From the NCBI RefSeq assembly GCF_040183065.1, contig NC_091130.1, positions 121,356,914 through 121,420,913 of the forward strand: a DNA stretch of 64,000 nucleotides, written 5' to 3'. The DNA is from Periplaneta americana (Eukaryota > Arthropoda > Insecta > Blattodea > Blattidae). Positions 1 through 11,347 of the stretch are shown here, piece by piece. Within the stretch, counting starts at the first letter, position 1. Each line of letters begins with the position of its first letter. Position numbers and translations under genes: made by a program. Below the pieces are notes generated by a model that ran no database searches, was not told where the DNA came from, and saw nothing but the letters and a program-made list of their open reading frames with translations.

Positions 1-1436
1 AACGCTCTCCAGTGAGCAGAGTGTTTACTGACCTAGGACTTTAAACAAACTTCACCTATACGTCACCATCGTTTCACACTTACGTATTTTAATTATTTAT
101 TCCATAATTTTAAATGAAATTAAGCAGTGAAATAAAGCTTAATGTTTTAAATGTTACGTTTATTAGACAGAGCAGCATAAATGTTAAAACTCTTAGAACC
201 GAGTTCACTATCATGTTACTAATACAGTAGGCCTATTATCTCACTGAAATGTAACTTCTACCGTAGGTAAATCATATTTAACACCTTTGCATTTTACCAA
301 ACTAATATGCATTTAAAATAAAGCCAATTAATTTAATTTCCCAATGAGTCATCACGGTCGTAATTCAGAAGGCAATGTGCCTTGTTAATGTAAGCAGTGA
401 CCTTTGCAGTAAATTCATTTGTTATATTAAAATAATAAACGTCATCATAAACAGAGGTAATCTCAAAGTATATTAAAATCATCAAAAACAAAAAGATGGA
501 TACACAGATCTCAGAACAAAAGACGAAAGGTTGGAAATAAGTAGAAAGAGATTGCAGAGCACAAAATCTCATCCCAATGTCTTAATAAATATTGAAGAGA
601 AAATTAGATAATATTCTGAATCACATGCAAATAAATGCCATGCTACAAGCAATAGTAATATGCGTTACAAGAGCGGTATGTTGAAGTTTTCATGTTCGAG
701 GAAAATATTGAAAAAGCGAAACGTAGTTGAGCTCTTTTAACTTCCGAGAATTGAAAGAAAACATACTGCTCGTGTATCGCACATCATTTTGTGCGAAGAT
801 CGTGTATTACATACCTGAAAGAGGAATTTTAAATTAGTTGCAATGAAATCTCCATCTTGGTTTCTGTTCAATGACGGCAGATTTGCAAAACAAAAATATC
901 TATCTTCATCATTGTTGCTTTAAAATGTTTTCTGTGTTTACTATACTCCAGCAGGCCGTGATATACATCTGTCTTTTTTTTCTCCCAGTCTATGATGAGT
1001 CTGGAATCTTGTTGATTTTTTCACGGCTTCCTTAATGTTACTTGCATCACGAATGCAGTAACTTTAGTGGAGTTGTAGAGTTTACTTAATTTTTGCAAAT
1101 ATTTAAAAACAATAATTAACAATGCAATTTAGGTGAAATTGCAGTGATAAATTTCCAATTTATAATTATTACTATATTGAACGTCTCTAAAAATAATATG
1201 TTAAAAGCCTAAAGCAGTAAAATCAATATGTCTCTTAAGCGGTAAGAAGAGGAAAATTGTGATGTGTGTTAGGTTGGGAATACTGAATGTGGAAGTTTAG
1301 ACTTTCCGCGGATTGGTTTTGTGCGGAAACCAAGCAAATACGCATGATCTCACACAAAATGTATTTGCGCTATTCCAATGCCTTCAAATGTAATATTAGG
1401 CCTATGTGATAAATTTGTTATTTAGAATTGCTTTAG
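1..1436. other. AT-rich stretch, no gene seen
   Basis: No recognisable coding domain, RNA gene or repeat boundary on either strand. A 79-codon open frame on the minus strand (333-572) has no motif and looks like chance. One copy of the over-represented palindrome TAGGCCTA lies at 228-235 and another at 1397-1404. Confidence 0.5.
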
Positions 1437-2541
1437 TTGCTATATTTTAGAGTTTTATATGGGTATAACCTGCTTATTGAATATGGTATTCCCAAGAAAC
1501 TAGTTGGATTAATTAAAATGTGTCTCATTGAAACCTACAGCAGAGTCCGTATAGGCCAGCTTCTGTCTGATGCTTTTCCAATTCACTGCGGGCTAAAGCA
1601 AGGAGATGCACTACCACCTTTACTTTTTAACTTCGCTCTAGAATATGTCATTAGGAATGTTCAGGATAACGGAAAGGATTTGGAATTGAACGGGTTACAT
1701 CCGCTTCTTGTCTATGCGGATGATGTGAATATGTCAGAAGAAAATCCAGAAACGATTAGGGAAAACACGGAAATTTTACTTGAAGGAAGTAAAGCGATAG
1801 GTTTGGAAGTAAACCCTGAAAAGCCGAAGTATATGATTATGTCTCGTGACCAGAATATTGTACGACATGGAAATATAAAAATAGGAGATTTATCCTTCGA
1901 AGAGGTGGAAAAATTCAAATATCTTGGAGCAATAGTAACATATAAATAACACTCGGAAGGAAATTAAACGCAGAATAAATATGGGAAATGCCTGTTATTA
2001 TTCGGGTGAGAAGCTTTTGCCATCTAATCTGCTGTTAAAAATCTGAAAGTTAGAATTTATAAAACAGTTATATTACCGGTTGTTCTGTATGGTTATGAAA
2101 CTTGGACTCTCACTTTGAGAGAGGAACAGAGATTAAGTGTGTTTGAGAATAAGGTTCTTAGAAACATATTTGGGACTAAAAGGGATGAAGTTACAAGAGA
2201 ATGGAGAAAATTACACAACGCAGAACTGCACGCATTGTTTTCTTCACCTGACAATTAGGAACATTAAATCCAGACGTTTGAGATGGGCAGGGCATGTAGC
2301 ACGTATGGGCGAATCCAGAAATGCATATAGAGTGTTAGTTGTGAGGCCGGAGGGAAAAAGACATTTGGGGAGGCCGAGACGTAGGTGGGAGGATAATATA
2401 AAAATGGATTTGAGGTAGGTGGGATGTGATGATAGAGATTGGATTAGTCTTGATCAGGATAGGGACCAATGGCGGGCTTATATGAGGGCGACAATGAACC
2501 TGTGGGTTCCTTATAAGCCATTTGTAAGTAAGTAAGTAAGC
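1437..2541 (+). mobile_element. LINE-A non-LTR retrotransposon, 5'-truncated, frameshifted
   Basis: Remnant of a non-LTR reverse transcriptase. The first 170 codons (1437-1949) carry the RT palm: HCGLKQGDALPPLLFN (motif B-like) and the catalytic box LVYADDVN, followed by GLEVNPEKPKYMIMS and FEEVEKFKYLGA. After a frameshift the C-terminal part resumes at about 2137 with IRNIKSRRLRWAGHVARMGE and GRPRRRWEDNIKMDL. The copy ends in (TAAG)n at 2525-2540, the 3' tail shared by the other LINE-A copies here. The 5' part of the RT and the endonuclease are missing, as is usual for incomplete target-primed reverse transcription. Clade is uncertain: RTE-like by the C-terminal motifs. Not functional. Confidence 0.85.
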
Positions 2542-2618
2542 TATATTTTGGACAATCGAAAGTTGACTAAACGTTTCTTCAATAAATGTATAATTTAAAT
2601 AATTATGAAGTACCTACT

Positions 2619-2878
2619 GTCCACACCTGTGGAGTAACGGTCAGCACGTCTGGCTGCGAAACCAGGTGGCCCGGGTTCGAATCCCGGTCGGGGCAAGTTA
2701 CCTGGTTGAGGTTTTTTCCGGGGTTTTCCCTCAACCCAATACGAGCAAATGTTAGGTAACTTTCGGTGCTGGACCCCGGACTCATTTCACCGGCATTACC
2801 ACCTTCATATCATTCAGACGCTAAATAACCTAGATGTTGATACAGCGTCGTAAAATAACCCAATAAAATAAAAAAAAT
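2619..2878 (+). mobile_element. SINE-1, tRNA-derived, with 9-bp target duplication
   Basis: Full-length SINE of about 260 bp. The head begins gtccacacctgtggagtaac and contains a good Pol III B box (GGTTCGAATCC). The body runs through a cggggttttccctcaaccc segment and ends cgtcgtaaaataacccaata plus an A-rich tail. It is flanked by a perfect direct repeat gtacctact at 2610-2618 and 2879-2887, so both ends are fixed. Copies also occur at 15261 and 51087, with a 3' fragment at 10675. Any open frames across it are by-products of the repeat. Confidence 0.9.
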
Positions 2879-2887
2879 GTACCTACT

Positions 2888-3373
2888 TTACTATCAGTTT
2901 AGAATTCAAAATCACTTTGTGTATTATTAAAAATATACAGTGATGATGTTTTGTTTAGCCTAAACCTAGTTTAAAATCTTTTTTTATCTATTGTATTGAA
3001 ATAATTTTCCCTTTCGGAAATTAAATTCACTCGTCTCGGTAGGGAATCAACATCTTGAAATCTGAAGTCCATTATTGTCCTGGCCATAATAAATGTTATT
3101 GTCGTTAATGCAGGATTAATTATTTAATTTACCAAATATTAAACAATTAGCTTAAATGCAGTTTAATGACAGCTTAAAGCCCAATTTGTTTTGGTGAAAC
3201 ACATTGTCCTTTTAAGTGTGAATTAAAAATACATTGTCCTTTTAAGTGTGAATTAAAAATACTATAACAATTAGACTTATATATGTTTGATAAACGGGTA
3301 ATGTGGTTTTAATGTTTCCGTCTTGACTTATTTATAATGTCAACACAAAAATATTTTTGTTAACACAATTTAA
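2888..3373. other. No gene seen; contains a perfect 30-bp tandem duplication
   Basis: AT-rich DNA without coding signal. The 30-mer starting acattgtccttttaagtgtg is present twice in tandem without change (3201-3230 and 3231-3260), pointing to a recent local duplication or assembly slippage. Confidence 0.7.
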
Positions 3374-3422
3374 CTATTTTGTGAACGTTTTCGCCCTATG
3401 TGGGCATCTTCAGACAATATAG
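3374..3422 (-). ncRNA. Hammerhead ribozyme-like motif, all three stems
   Basis: Read on the minus strand, the segment has the hammerhead order: stem I strand CUAUAUUGU, core CUGAAGA, stem II GCCC/GGGC with loop ACAUA, core GAAA, a minimal stem III (A-CG-U), cleavage triplet UUC, and the partner stem I strand ACAAAAUAG. Eight of nine stem I positions pair. Position 7 of the core is A instead of the usual U, which is tolerated at this variable position. Hammerheads with very short stem III are known from Penelope-like retroelements and other retroelements; no Penelope-type reverse transcriptase is visible here. Cleavage activity is an inference. Confidence 0.65.
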
Positions 3423-4029
3423 ACATCTGTACATAGTGTGTATCAAAATTACATAATACATGTGACCAATTATTCGAATACAAACTTAAAATTTTTAAAA
3501 CGCAATAAAAAACACTTTTAAAAATCTAACTAAAAGCACAGCAACAAGATCAATCAATAAGTATAAGAAATATGCATATTTAATATCGTACTGTGATCAT
3601 ACATGACAGATAGAGATCACAACCGGGCTATTGTGAGGGATAAATAAGCCGTATTGTTATTACATGTGTGAAGACTCGTAGGTGGACACTTATTTGACAA
3701 TAGGACGCGTAATTAAATGTGCATATTTTAAGAAATAATACCATTAAATTTTTTGCAAATCAATTAAGGTATATAGGGTCATGAATAACTAATATGCATC
3801 TGAGTTGGTGTTTAGGCGTGAATAGAAAATGGTATGGATCACTAGGAGGTTTGGAAATATGTTTGTTGAAATTGGCCCTAAGAATAAATTGAAAGTGTAT
3901 TAATTTATTGCATTAAATGATTTAATACAAGTTAATCGGAGCAAATGTTCAAAGTACGAACTATTAACTTCGATACGGGCTTAATTTCTTATTGTCTAAT
4001 TCTCACACATTGGCAAAGACGCCGTCGTT

Positions 4030-4485
4030 TTTGACGTCCTCAACTGCTTGAATACCCTGGTGAAGCACATCCACTGTAGCTATTTCACCCCCCCTACAGT
4101 CTCCTTTGCATTTCATTTCATAAACAAAACTATAGAGCGTTCAAATCAGTCGACCATTGTATACGGTCCAAAACGATCAAAGCTATATTGGCTAACTTCT
4201 GGTTAAATGCCTACAGATTGCATGAGTAATATGAGGAGGTACCGTTATAAAGAAACCACATAATAAAATTTCTCCTCATTTAGCAAGGTGTGTATTATGG
4301 AAGTTCATAATCCGTTTTGTGCATGTAAAGCAAGTTTCGTCTGTAACCGTGATATTACATACAAAATCTGGATCCTTCAGACGTAACCACCCACAGAAGA
4401 ACATACGTGGATGAAAGTTATTTGGCGATAAACATTGTACGCGCTTGATGTGATGTGGGCGTAATAACATCTCATTAAATGTTCC
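4030..4485 (-). pseudogene. Decayed mariner-type transposase
   Basis: Minus-strand remnants of an IS630/Tc1/mariner DDE transposase. About 4276-4470 reads HIKRVQCLSPNNFHPRMFFC then ITVTDETCFTC, matching the family block around the first catalytic Asp (FTDE.CFTR). Toward lower coordinates come MWFLYNG, equivalent to MWFMHDGAP with the second catalytic Asp changed to Asn, and WSTDLNAL-FCL, equivalent to WPPRSPDLNPLDFYLWG with a stop in the LDF box. Further down, GIQAVEDVKNDGVF resembles the C-terminal helix. Several stops and frame changes; dead copy. Same family as the transposase at 12.9 kb. Confidence 0.65.
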
Positions 4486-4692
4486 TTGAATACTCCAGCG
4501 CGATACTCTAACCCACTGATGTCAACGAGGGCGCAAACGTGCTCATAGCACGTATGCGCTGATCAGAGCACGTAAGGCACGCAGGTACAAGTCACTGGTG
4601 AATACAAGGGTTGTACATTACACATTGACGAAGAAGTCGTTCAGTAAGTTTCAGGCTGACGAGACTCTTATATAAGTGAAAGATGAGGTGAT

Positions 4693-5417
4693 ACCAGCGA
4701 ATAGTGATTACAAAGAATGGACACTTCGCGTCGGTACCTTTGATGTAGCCGGACTGATTTCAATGACCTTCAAGCCAGTAAAGCGTGAGATTCTGCTTTC
4801 TCCCTAGAGTTGGCGCTGACATCACACCAGCTAGTAGTCGACACAGCGGAAATATAACAAATATAATTAATACATCTAGGTACATTATGTAATCAAATAA
4901 AATAAATTGGAACCATAAAATAATAAATCCGTCATTAACTGTAATGTCTAGACTCTAGAGTTCCTTTATAATGAGAGTTGAGACGTTGACCCCAACAACA
5001 ATTAAAATACGTAATGATTTGATAGCACTTCTTATGAGAAGTAAAACTATATACCTATATTATATTATATACAAATATTAAATGAATTCGATACTTAATT
5101 TTATAATGTATTATATTAATTTATAATTTATTATATCTGAAATATAAACAAATTATTATTACAACTAGTTTGCCACTGAGAAATAAGGAAAAGCTGTTAA
5201 CTTGAATTTATTTGAAGCAAAGCGTTACTGGATTACGCAATAAGGTAGGCGATGTTTGGATCCTGTGTCTCAACTCTATACTCAATTATTATCTTAGAGT
5301 ATACTGGATTACACTAACCTCTAGCGCTTGAAAATGGAACTAAACGCCGGCACACAGAGAAACAAAACACAGGAAAATTCGCTCAGTGTCCATTCTTTAT
5401 AATCCCTATTCGCTGGT
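4693..5417. mobile_element. Non-autonomous DNA transposon with ~30-bp terminal inverted repeats
   Basis: The left end ACCAGCGAATAGTGATTACA (4693 onward) is matched by the right end in inverted orientation (to 5417), both continuing with AAAGAATGGACAC. A GAT direct repeat flanks both ends and may be a 3-bp target duplication. About 725 bp with no coding content, so a MITE or internally deleted copy. Superfamily not assigned. Confidence 0.6.
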
Positions 5418-6663
5418 GATACTCTTTGTTGGTTTGTGGAAATTATATAGTTAAAAAGACAAGCAGTGTCGAACGCCTGAAATTATTAGTCCATCTACAA
5501 ATTGATATAATATTCAAATTAGTATGTTTTTATTGAAATTGAGTAGTAGTAAATGTACGTGAAAATATATTGCAGAGCTTCTTCCTCACAGCATTGTATT
5601 TGTGTTTACAAAAGTGTGTGCTGCTAATGGCGTAGACTCGTTACATGTCAGTTACGAGTTGTGTCTATAAATTGTCCTAATTTTCGTTCATAAATTCTCA
5701 GTTTGACGATATTTCTTACCATTGCGATATCCTTTGGTTAAGCTAAGAAAAAAATATGTTCAGGTATTCTGAATTGCGTGAATATTTATCAGAATTCATG
5801 ATAGAAAAATGGAGACAGTCCAGAACTAGTTGACTTTACATTGATCGAGAAACTTAACTTTCTCAGGCATATTTTCGAGCATCTGAACATTTTGAATTTG
5901 AGATCGCAAGGAAAGAATTAATTAATTTGTGTCGACAGATATTATTAAAATCATTCAGATGAAGATTTCATTGTGAATGTCACAGATCTCACAGCACAAT
6001 TTCTATAAGTTCAACACCTTCAGTCATTGAACTCCTGTTCAGCAGTGTAAAATACTGCAATGTTTAAAAAAATCTCTGGGAAGAGCTCCAGCCCAAGTTG
6101 ATCCTTACTCATCAAACCCAGAAAATATACAAACACAGAGGTACATGCTGCGAAACATGCTTTTATTTCTTGTTTTCTTGTATGACCGTAACACATTATC
6201 TATTACTGAAGAGCAGTTTAATTCATCTTGCAGTGATAGGTCAATACAGTTAATTTTGCTCACCTTTTCTTTTTCACCGCTACTGTCTGCAGAATAGATT
6301 CATTCGAACCCCTGAGCGCTTGGTAGCATGTAGAGTCTTTCACGTGCTCTGACCTTGACATCCCTGGTCTAACCTCATTACAAATATCATGAATTTTGTT
6401 CGCAACACTCAACACATCATCCTCTATTTTGACAATTTTATCAGGTCGTGGATTGAAATTATTACGAGTCTTGCATTATGGATACGCTGACAATCTGGAA
6501 TAGAATGTACCTGTATATTTCGGATAATCGTACTTGTAAATGTCTCTTCATATAGTCATCGATTTTCACGAGAATTACAACGCAATTTTCCGTAAATTAC
6601 AATGATGTCGAAACATTCGTGGTTTGAAAATTTCGACATATTTTAATACACACACACTTACCT
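5418..6663. other. No gene or repeat boundary seen
   Basis: AT-rich DNA with no recognisable open frame, RNA or repeat. Confidence 0.5.
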
Positions 6664-6936
6664 CTGACTGAGGTTCTGGCTGATATGTATATCTATTATC
6701 AGGCAGTACATCTCACTTGACGATATGTGTCAGAGGAAGAACAATTTGTTTTTATGCGTATGAAGTCTGATTAATGGAATATGTAGCTAATCGGCGATGT
6801 ATGCATTGGAGGAGGATAGGAACTGGCCACCCTACCCCATTATCTCCTGGCGTAGTTGCCTCATGAGTGATGCCTTATTGGTGTTACTTATGAGGTTCCA
6901 ACCTTTCTTCGGATAGTTGACTAAACAACAACAACT
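6664..6936 (+). repeat. Interspersed repeat family R, copy 1
   Basis: Begins ctgaggttctggctgatatg, passes ttatcaggcagtacatctca and catgagtgatgcctt, and ends in a short (AAC)n run after gttgacta. Two further copies occur at 14271-16215 (split by a transposon) and 50837-51074. The simple 3' tail suggests a LINE 3' end or a SINE, but no Pol III boxes or coding frame are evident. This copy shows the unoccupied site for the insertion at 14351. Confidence 0.7.
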
Positions 6937-7292
6937 ACCGCGATAAGTTTTGTGCATTACAAGTGAATAATCTTTGTCATTGTTGCATCCAGCAATCACA
7001 ATAAATTAGGGAGGTAACATCATTTAAATTACAGATAATGCACATTGTAGATCCCTGTGTTAGGTCCTGGGAAGTTTTCTACGCAATCTGCCATCTATTG
7101 AAAATGAACAGGACTACAATAACTGACGAATATTTACGTTCTGAAGAATATTACATATGTTTTGGATCACAGTCTTGAGAAAAAAATGCTTTAATTAAAT
7201 TAGTTTTATAATTTCAACCTTAAAGCCGCCAGAAAAAGTAGCCAGGTCACCAAGTGGAAATTTTCGTCGCCATAAGCCCTGAATACATATAT

Positions 7293-8042
7293 AGGGTGCG
7301 GCAGTGGGATATGACGGTTTTTATAGCCATGCTGTGAGACACTCAGGACGAATTAAAAGAAAACACACATACTGGAAGTAATCTAGTACAATGCAATTTA
7401 TTAATGTCTGATTACTTTTTAAAAACTACATTTAGTAAGTAGCCTCCACGACAACGAATACATTCCTACAATCTGCTATGAAAGTTCTGCATAATTCGCT
7501 CCAGCAAAACAGGTTCGATGGCATTAAGTTCGTTCCTTATGTTTTGTTTCAAGTGAATGATGGTGCGAGGCTTGTTGAGATACACCCCAATTTTGAGATA
7601 ACCCTATAGGAAGTAATCAATTGTAGTCAGGTAGGAGATCTTGGCGGCCAGGCAATGTCTACAGATCGCGAAATTATTCGTTCTGGAAACATGTTTTGCA
7701 GACAATTCATTGAACCATGAACTTCCTATCGGGTTATCTCAAAAGTAAGATGTATCGCAACAAGTCTCGCACCATCATCCAGCTGAAACAAAACACAAGG
7801 AACGAAATTAGTGCCATCGAACCTGTTTTGCTGGGGCGAGTTATGTAGAACTTTCATAGCAGATTGCAGGAATGTATTCGTTGCCGTGGAGGCTAGTTAC
7901 GAAATGTAGTTTTTAAAAAGTAATCAGACATTAATAAATTGCATTGTACTAGATTACTTCCAGTATATGTGTTTTCTTTTAATTCGTCCTGAGTGTCCCA
8001 CAACAGGGCTATAAAACCCGTCATATCTCACTGCCACACTCT
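7293..8042. mobile_element. Palindromic element built from two inverted mariner transposase ends
   Basis: Two arms of about 300 bp (7293-7600 and 7735-8042) are inverted copies of each other, starting AGGGTGCGGCAGTGGGATAT on the left. Each arm encodes, pointing outward, the C-terminus of a mariner-type transposase: NEISAIEPVLLGRVM then RLQECIRCRGG in the right arm, the same on the minus strand in the left arm. The spacer adds IAWPPRSPT on the minus strand, the equivalent of the WPPRSPDL catalytic box. An internally rearranged, foldback-like derivative rather than an active element. Confidence 0.75.
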
Positions 8043-9340
8043 ATATATAACAGATTGTTCATCCCTATGTTAAAATCGGTAGCACTTTGAAGAGAACAAC
8101 CGCCAGGATCGCCACCCGTCCGCCGTAAACGAACACGAGATGGCAATACAGTTGCTAATGCAATTCAAATGGGAGTTCTGACGTGACTTCTTATGTATCA
8201 ACTAGATGGCAGCATAGTAAACCTGCCAAACTTGTTACCATATAAGGTCAAGCAATCTGGGTATATATGATCTAGGCTAGGCCATAAGGAATATAAAAGG
8301 CGCCAAAATGGTGACAAGTAGCGATATCTGGCAACTCTACATTTGATGATTCATGCTACCTTGCCCTCCGAGGGCACTGGGCTCTTTCGGGAATAAGCGC
8401 GGGGTGATTATTCGTATTGTATTTGACGTAAGCTACAATGTCGGTATAATCCCATGTAGCTGACGCTTTGAACAGGATTGATGTCTCGAAGTCTGGGTTT
8501 GAACCCCATTCATAAGCGCTTGAAGCCTGTCATCACGACTCACCATTAGCCTTCCCATAATCCTCCCCGTGAGAGCAGCGTTGTAAATTGCAGAAGTAAA
8601 CGACAGGAACTTAATTTTCCTACATCCTATACGTGCCACAGTAACTCCCTCCCTGTATTATAAACTATGTCAGCTATTTGAAGGGTCCCTGCAACCTCGT
8701 TCAGGTTATGTATGTACTCGGCATCAATGCACGGATGAGGGCACGAGGCCGATATGTTGTTATAGAATGAGTCATGAACTGCATTGACCCAACACAAAAT
8801 TATCACATATCGTTTGTGTAGAAGCCAAAGGGTATAACCCAGATTTTTATGGCATTCAGATATTGGCGCTATTATATAGACAACAATCCAATATGCAAAT
8901 TGGCAAAATACCCAGTCTCAGGGTACAAACCATTGAAAATCGAATGGTAAAAATAAGTTACGGACTGTGAGGTGATACGGATGATTTCAGTACAAAGGTG
9001 ATGCAGTACATTGTGACTTTAATTCATTATATGAATGTTCAGAAAACAAACACTAAAACTATAGCATAGTACCTCGTTTCAGTTGACATTGTTATTTCCA
9101 TTGTATTGCAGTATAAATTTTAAACGTTCATTTATACTCGCTATTCAAAAAAAAGTTTCCTATATACTTAAAATTGTACACATATTCATTAACATATGGC
9201 ATATTTCAAAAGAAAACTTCGTTTTCATCATGTTGTTTGTCCATCTAAAGAAAACTGTTCATGAAACTATAGGCCTATACTCGTTTTATTGGAGTGATCC
9301 ATATTATTATAAAAAAAATACAAGGTTTCTCATTTAATCA
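8043..9340. other. No gene recognised
   Basis: Contains a few short open frames without motifs (for example 8433-8639 minus and 9083-9337 plus). A phrase around 8510 (gggtttgaacccc) resembles a Pol III B box but has no convincing A box. Confidence 0.45.
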
Positions 9341-9341
9341 T

Positions 9342-9455
9342 TCATTCATTGCGTTCTACCCAAGGGCAGGTCTTTCACTGCAAACTCCGCATTCTCCCAT
9401 CTTTCCTGTTTTCTGACTTCTTCATCCCCGCATAAGATCATATCTTACTTTCTTT
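9342..9455 (-). mobile_element. Possible LINE-B 3' end
   Basis: The segment ttcattcattgcgttctacc followed by caagggcaggtctttcactg resembles the 3' untranslated end of the LINE-B family as I remember it from cockroach sequence. No second copy of this part exists in the window to confirm it, so this is a weak call. Confidence 0.3.
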
Positions 9456-9629
9456 CGAGAAGTTGTCATGGCTTAGGTTACATGTGAGGAGAAATCTGCA
9501 CTCACTTCCTCCCTTATATCGAATTGTACACACTTCATCTCCCTCTTATTTATTAGCTCGTTTCCATACTCTCTCTCTCTCTCTCATAATATTAATACTC
9601 GATCACAACGCGATAACACGCTAGAAATT

Positions 9630-10060
9630 CCACTCCACACATCATCTCTGCATTCCCCATCCTTCACTGTTGCTACCTCTCGTCACTGGAACTCTGCCAT
9701 CTGAAGTCAAGGGCTGCCGAACCTTGAAATATTTCAAATCCAAGTTAGGAAATTATCTTTTTTTTATTATAGTTTATTTAACGACTGTCGCAACTGCAGA
9801 GGTTATATCAGCGTCGCCTGTGTGCCGGAATTTGGTCACGCAGGAGTTCTTTTACATGCCAGTAAATCTACTGACATGAGCCTGTCGCATTTAAGCACTA
9901 TACCGACTAAGCTACCGCGGCCGACCAGGAAATTATCTTATGACGAGTTGCCAAACTAACTTACTGTTACGACAAGTATTGTATTGTATGTTTCCATGTA
10001 GTACAATTTTTATATCGTCGTTCCTGCAATAACTCCTATTTGCAAAATGTAAAATCTTTC
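9630..10060 (+). mobile_element. LINE-D reverse transcriptase C-terminus, split by a SINE
   Basis: Encodes the typical end of a jockey/CR1-type ORF2: FTVATSRHWNS then, after a frameshift, LPSEVKGCRTLKYFKSKLGN. The reading frame continues on the far side of the SINE at 9760-9926 (GNYLMTSCQTNLL). Related ends on the minus strand at 26.8 and 61.5 kb carry LPSDVRDC and LPSDIRDC at the same place. Confidence 0.7.
9760..9926 (-). mobile_element. SINE-2 with 13-bp target duplication
   Basis: Reverse-strand SINE-2: the body (tcatgtcagtagatttactg, then ctgatataacctctgcagtt) and tail match copies at 58.2, 58.5 and 60.5 kb. The direct repeat aggaaattatctt at 9747-9759 and 9927-9939 fixes both ends. The head is short: gtcggccgcggtagcttagt joins almost directly to the body, so the anticodon and T arms seen in the 58-kb copies are absent. 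Likely an internally deleted subfamily. Confidence 0.9.
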
Positions 10061-10285
10061 AGAAGGAAGGAAAAATACATTTATTCATCCTACGGCAGCC
10101 GTACATTGGAGAGCGTGAATTCTTGCATTTTCGAAACAAAGATATATAATTACATATAGGAGATTTTATTATTTAACTCATACATGTAAGGTCAATTAAA
10201 CAGTGTTCATGGGTTAGATAAAAAAAATACAATTTATATATAACACAGTTGTATGAACACTTTACAAATGATGATAATTAAGATT
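10061..10285. other. AT-rich spacer, no gene seen
   Basis: No coding signal. The 3' neighbour is a hammerhead-like motif, so part of this may belong to the same retroelement. Confidence 0.4.
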
Positions 10286-10339
10286 GGTAAAATTCAGACA
10301 TGTTTCGGAGAGTGCCCCTCCATCTTCAGTGACATTACC
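10286..10339 (-). ncRNA. Hammerhead ribozyme-like motif
   Basis: On the minus strand: stem I strand GGUAAUGUCA, core CUGAAGA, stem II GGAG/CUCC, core GAAA, minimal stem III C-AU-G, cleavage triplet GUC, then UGAAUUUUACC. Stem I forms as UCA/UGA plus GGUAA/UUACC with an internal loop between them. The stem II pairing differs from the motif at 3374 (GCCC/GGGC) while the core stays the same, which is the pattern expected of conserved structure. Family context and caveats as for 3374. Confidence 0.65.
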
Positions 10340-10622
10340 ACGACGCTGGTACAGGTGTTCGACCGCGATGTATCGTGGCTTGAAAGTGACTGAATCACTA
10401 TTTAAGTTATTTAATAGAGAAAAAATCTGAAAATCGATAAATGTGTCACCTAGGAGTTATCGCAAGAACAATGACGATATTCCAGTGATATTTATTTTAT
10501 TTTATCTGTCTTGTTTGATCTTACTTTCCAATAATGTTATGTCTATCATATGGTAACTTGAGCTACATACTTTTCCTTGCTGTGTGTACATATGTGTTCA
10601 TTTCATGCTTTGTACTTTACTA

Positions 10623-10675
<53 letters not shown>

Positions 10676-10778
10676 GGTGCTGGACCCCGGACTCATTTCA
10701 CCGGCATGATGACCTTCATTTCATTCAGACGCTAAATAACCTGAGATGTTGATACAGCGTCGTAAAATAGCCCAATAA

Positions 10779-10845
<67 letters not shown>
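10623..10845 (+). repeat. (ATT)n/(AAT)n microsatellites around a SINE-1 3' fragment
   Basis: An (ATT)n run (10623-10673) leads into the last ~110 bp of SINE-1 (cggtgctggaccccggactc to cgtcgtaaaatagcccaata, 10675-10785), followed by (AAT)n and (ATT)n. The fragment lacks the tRNA-like head. The trailing (AAT)n is a SINE-1 tail type, as at 51087. Confidence 0.8.
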
Positions 10846-11347
10846 TCATATTTTTATTCTTTGTGTATCTCATTTAATTTGATTTAGCTACTGTTCGCAT
10901 TTTATTATGGCTTTTCCTTTATTTCTATATGTTATATATTATGTCTCATTTCTACTGAATACTTTTTATATTGTATTATGATTATATACTTCAGTTTTTT
11001 TGTATGTGCTGTATTTTGAAAAACTGCAGTTTTTTTTTTTTTGAATCGCACTTTTATTTCTGGTTGAGTGTTAGAAGGCTTTAACTCTCCCAGGTTAATG
11101 CAACGGAATATAGATGGAATGAGGTGGCACTGTGAGTTTTGTTTACCTCTGCGTTAGAGTACAATCCGGTTCGTGATCAGAGGTACAGTATTCTTCCGTC
11201 TCTACCTACGAAACGAACTCAGGCCATCACAGTGCAGTTTCAATATATAGTGAACAATTTTTTGGAACTAATTGCAGCTATGTACTACATGGTTGTTTGT
11301 TATAACGTTAACGACTTCAATGTCGCCGAGGGAAATGAAAACTTATG

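Noticed and set aside
2603..2785. Protein frames across SINE-1 (also 15218-15451)
   Set aside because: The same frame recurs only because the SINE recurs; Pol III boxes and target duplications explain the sequence.
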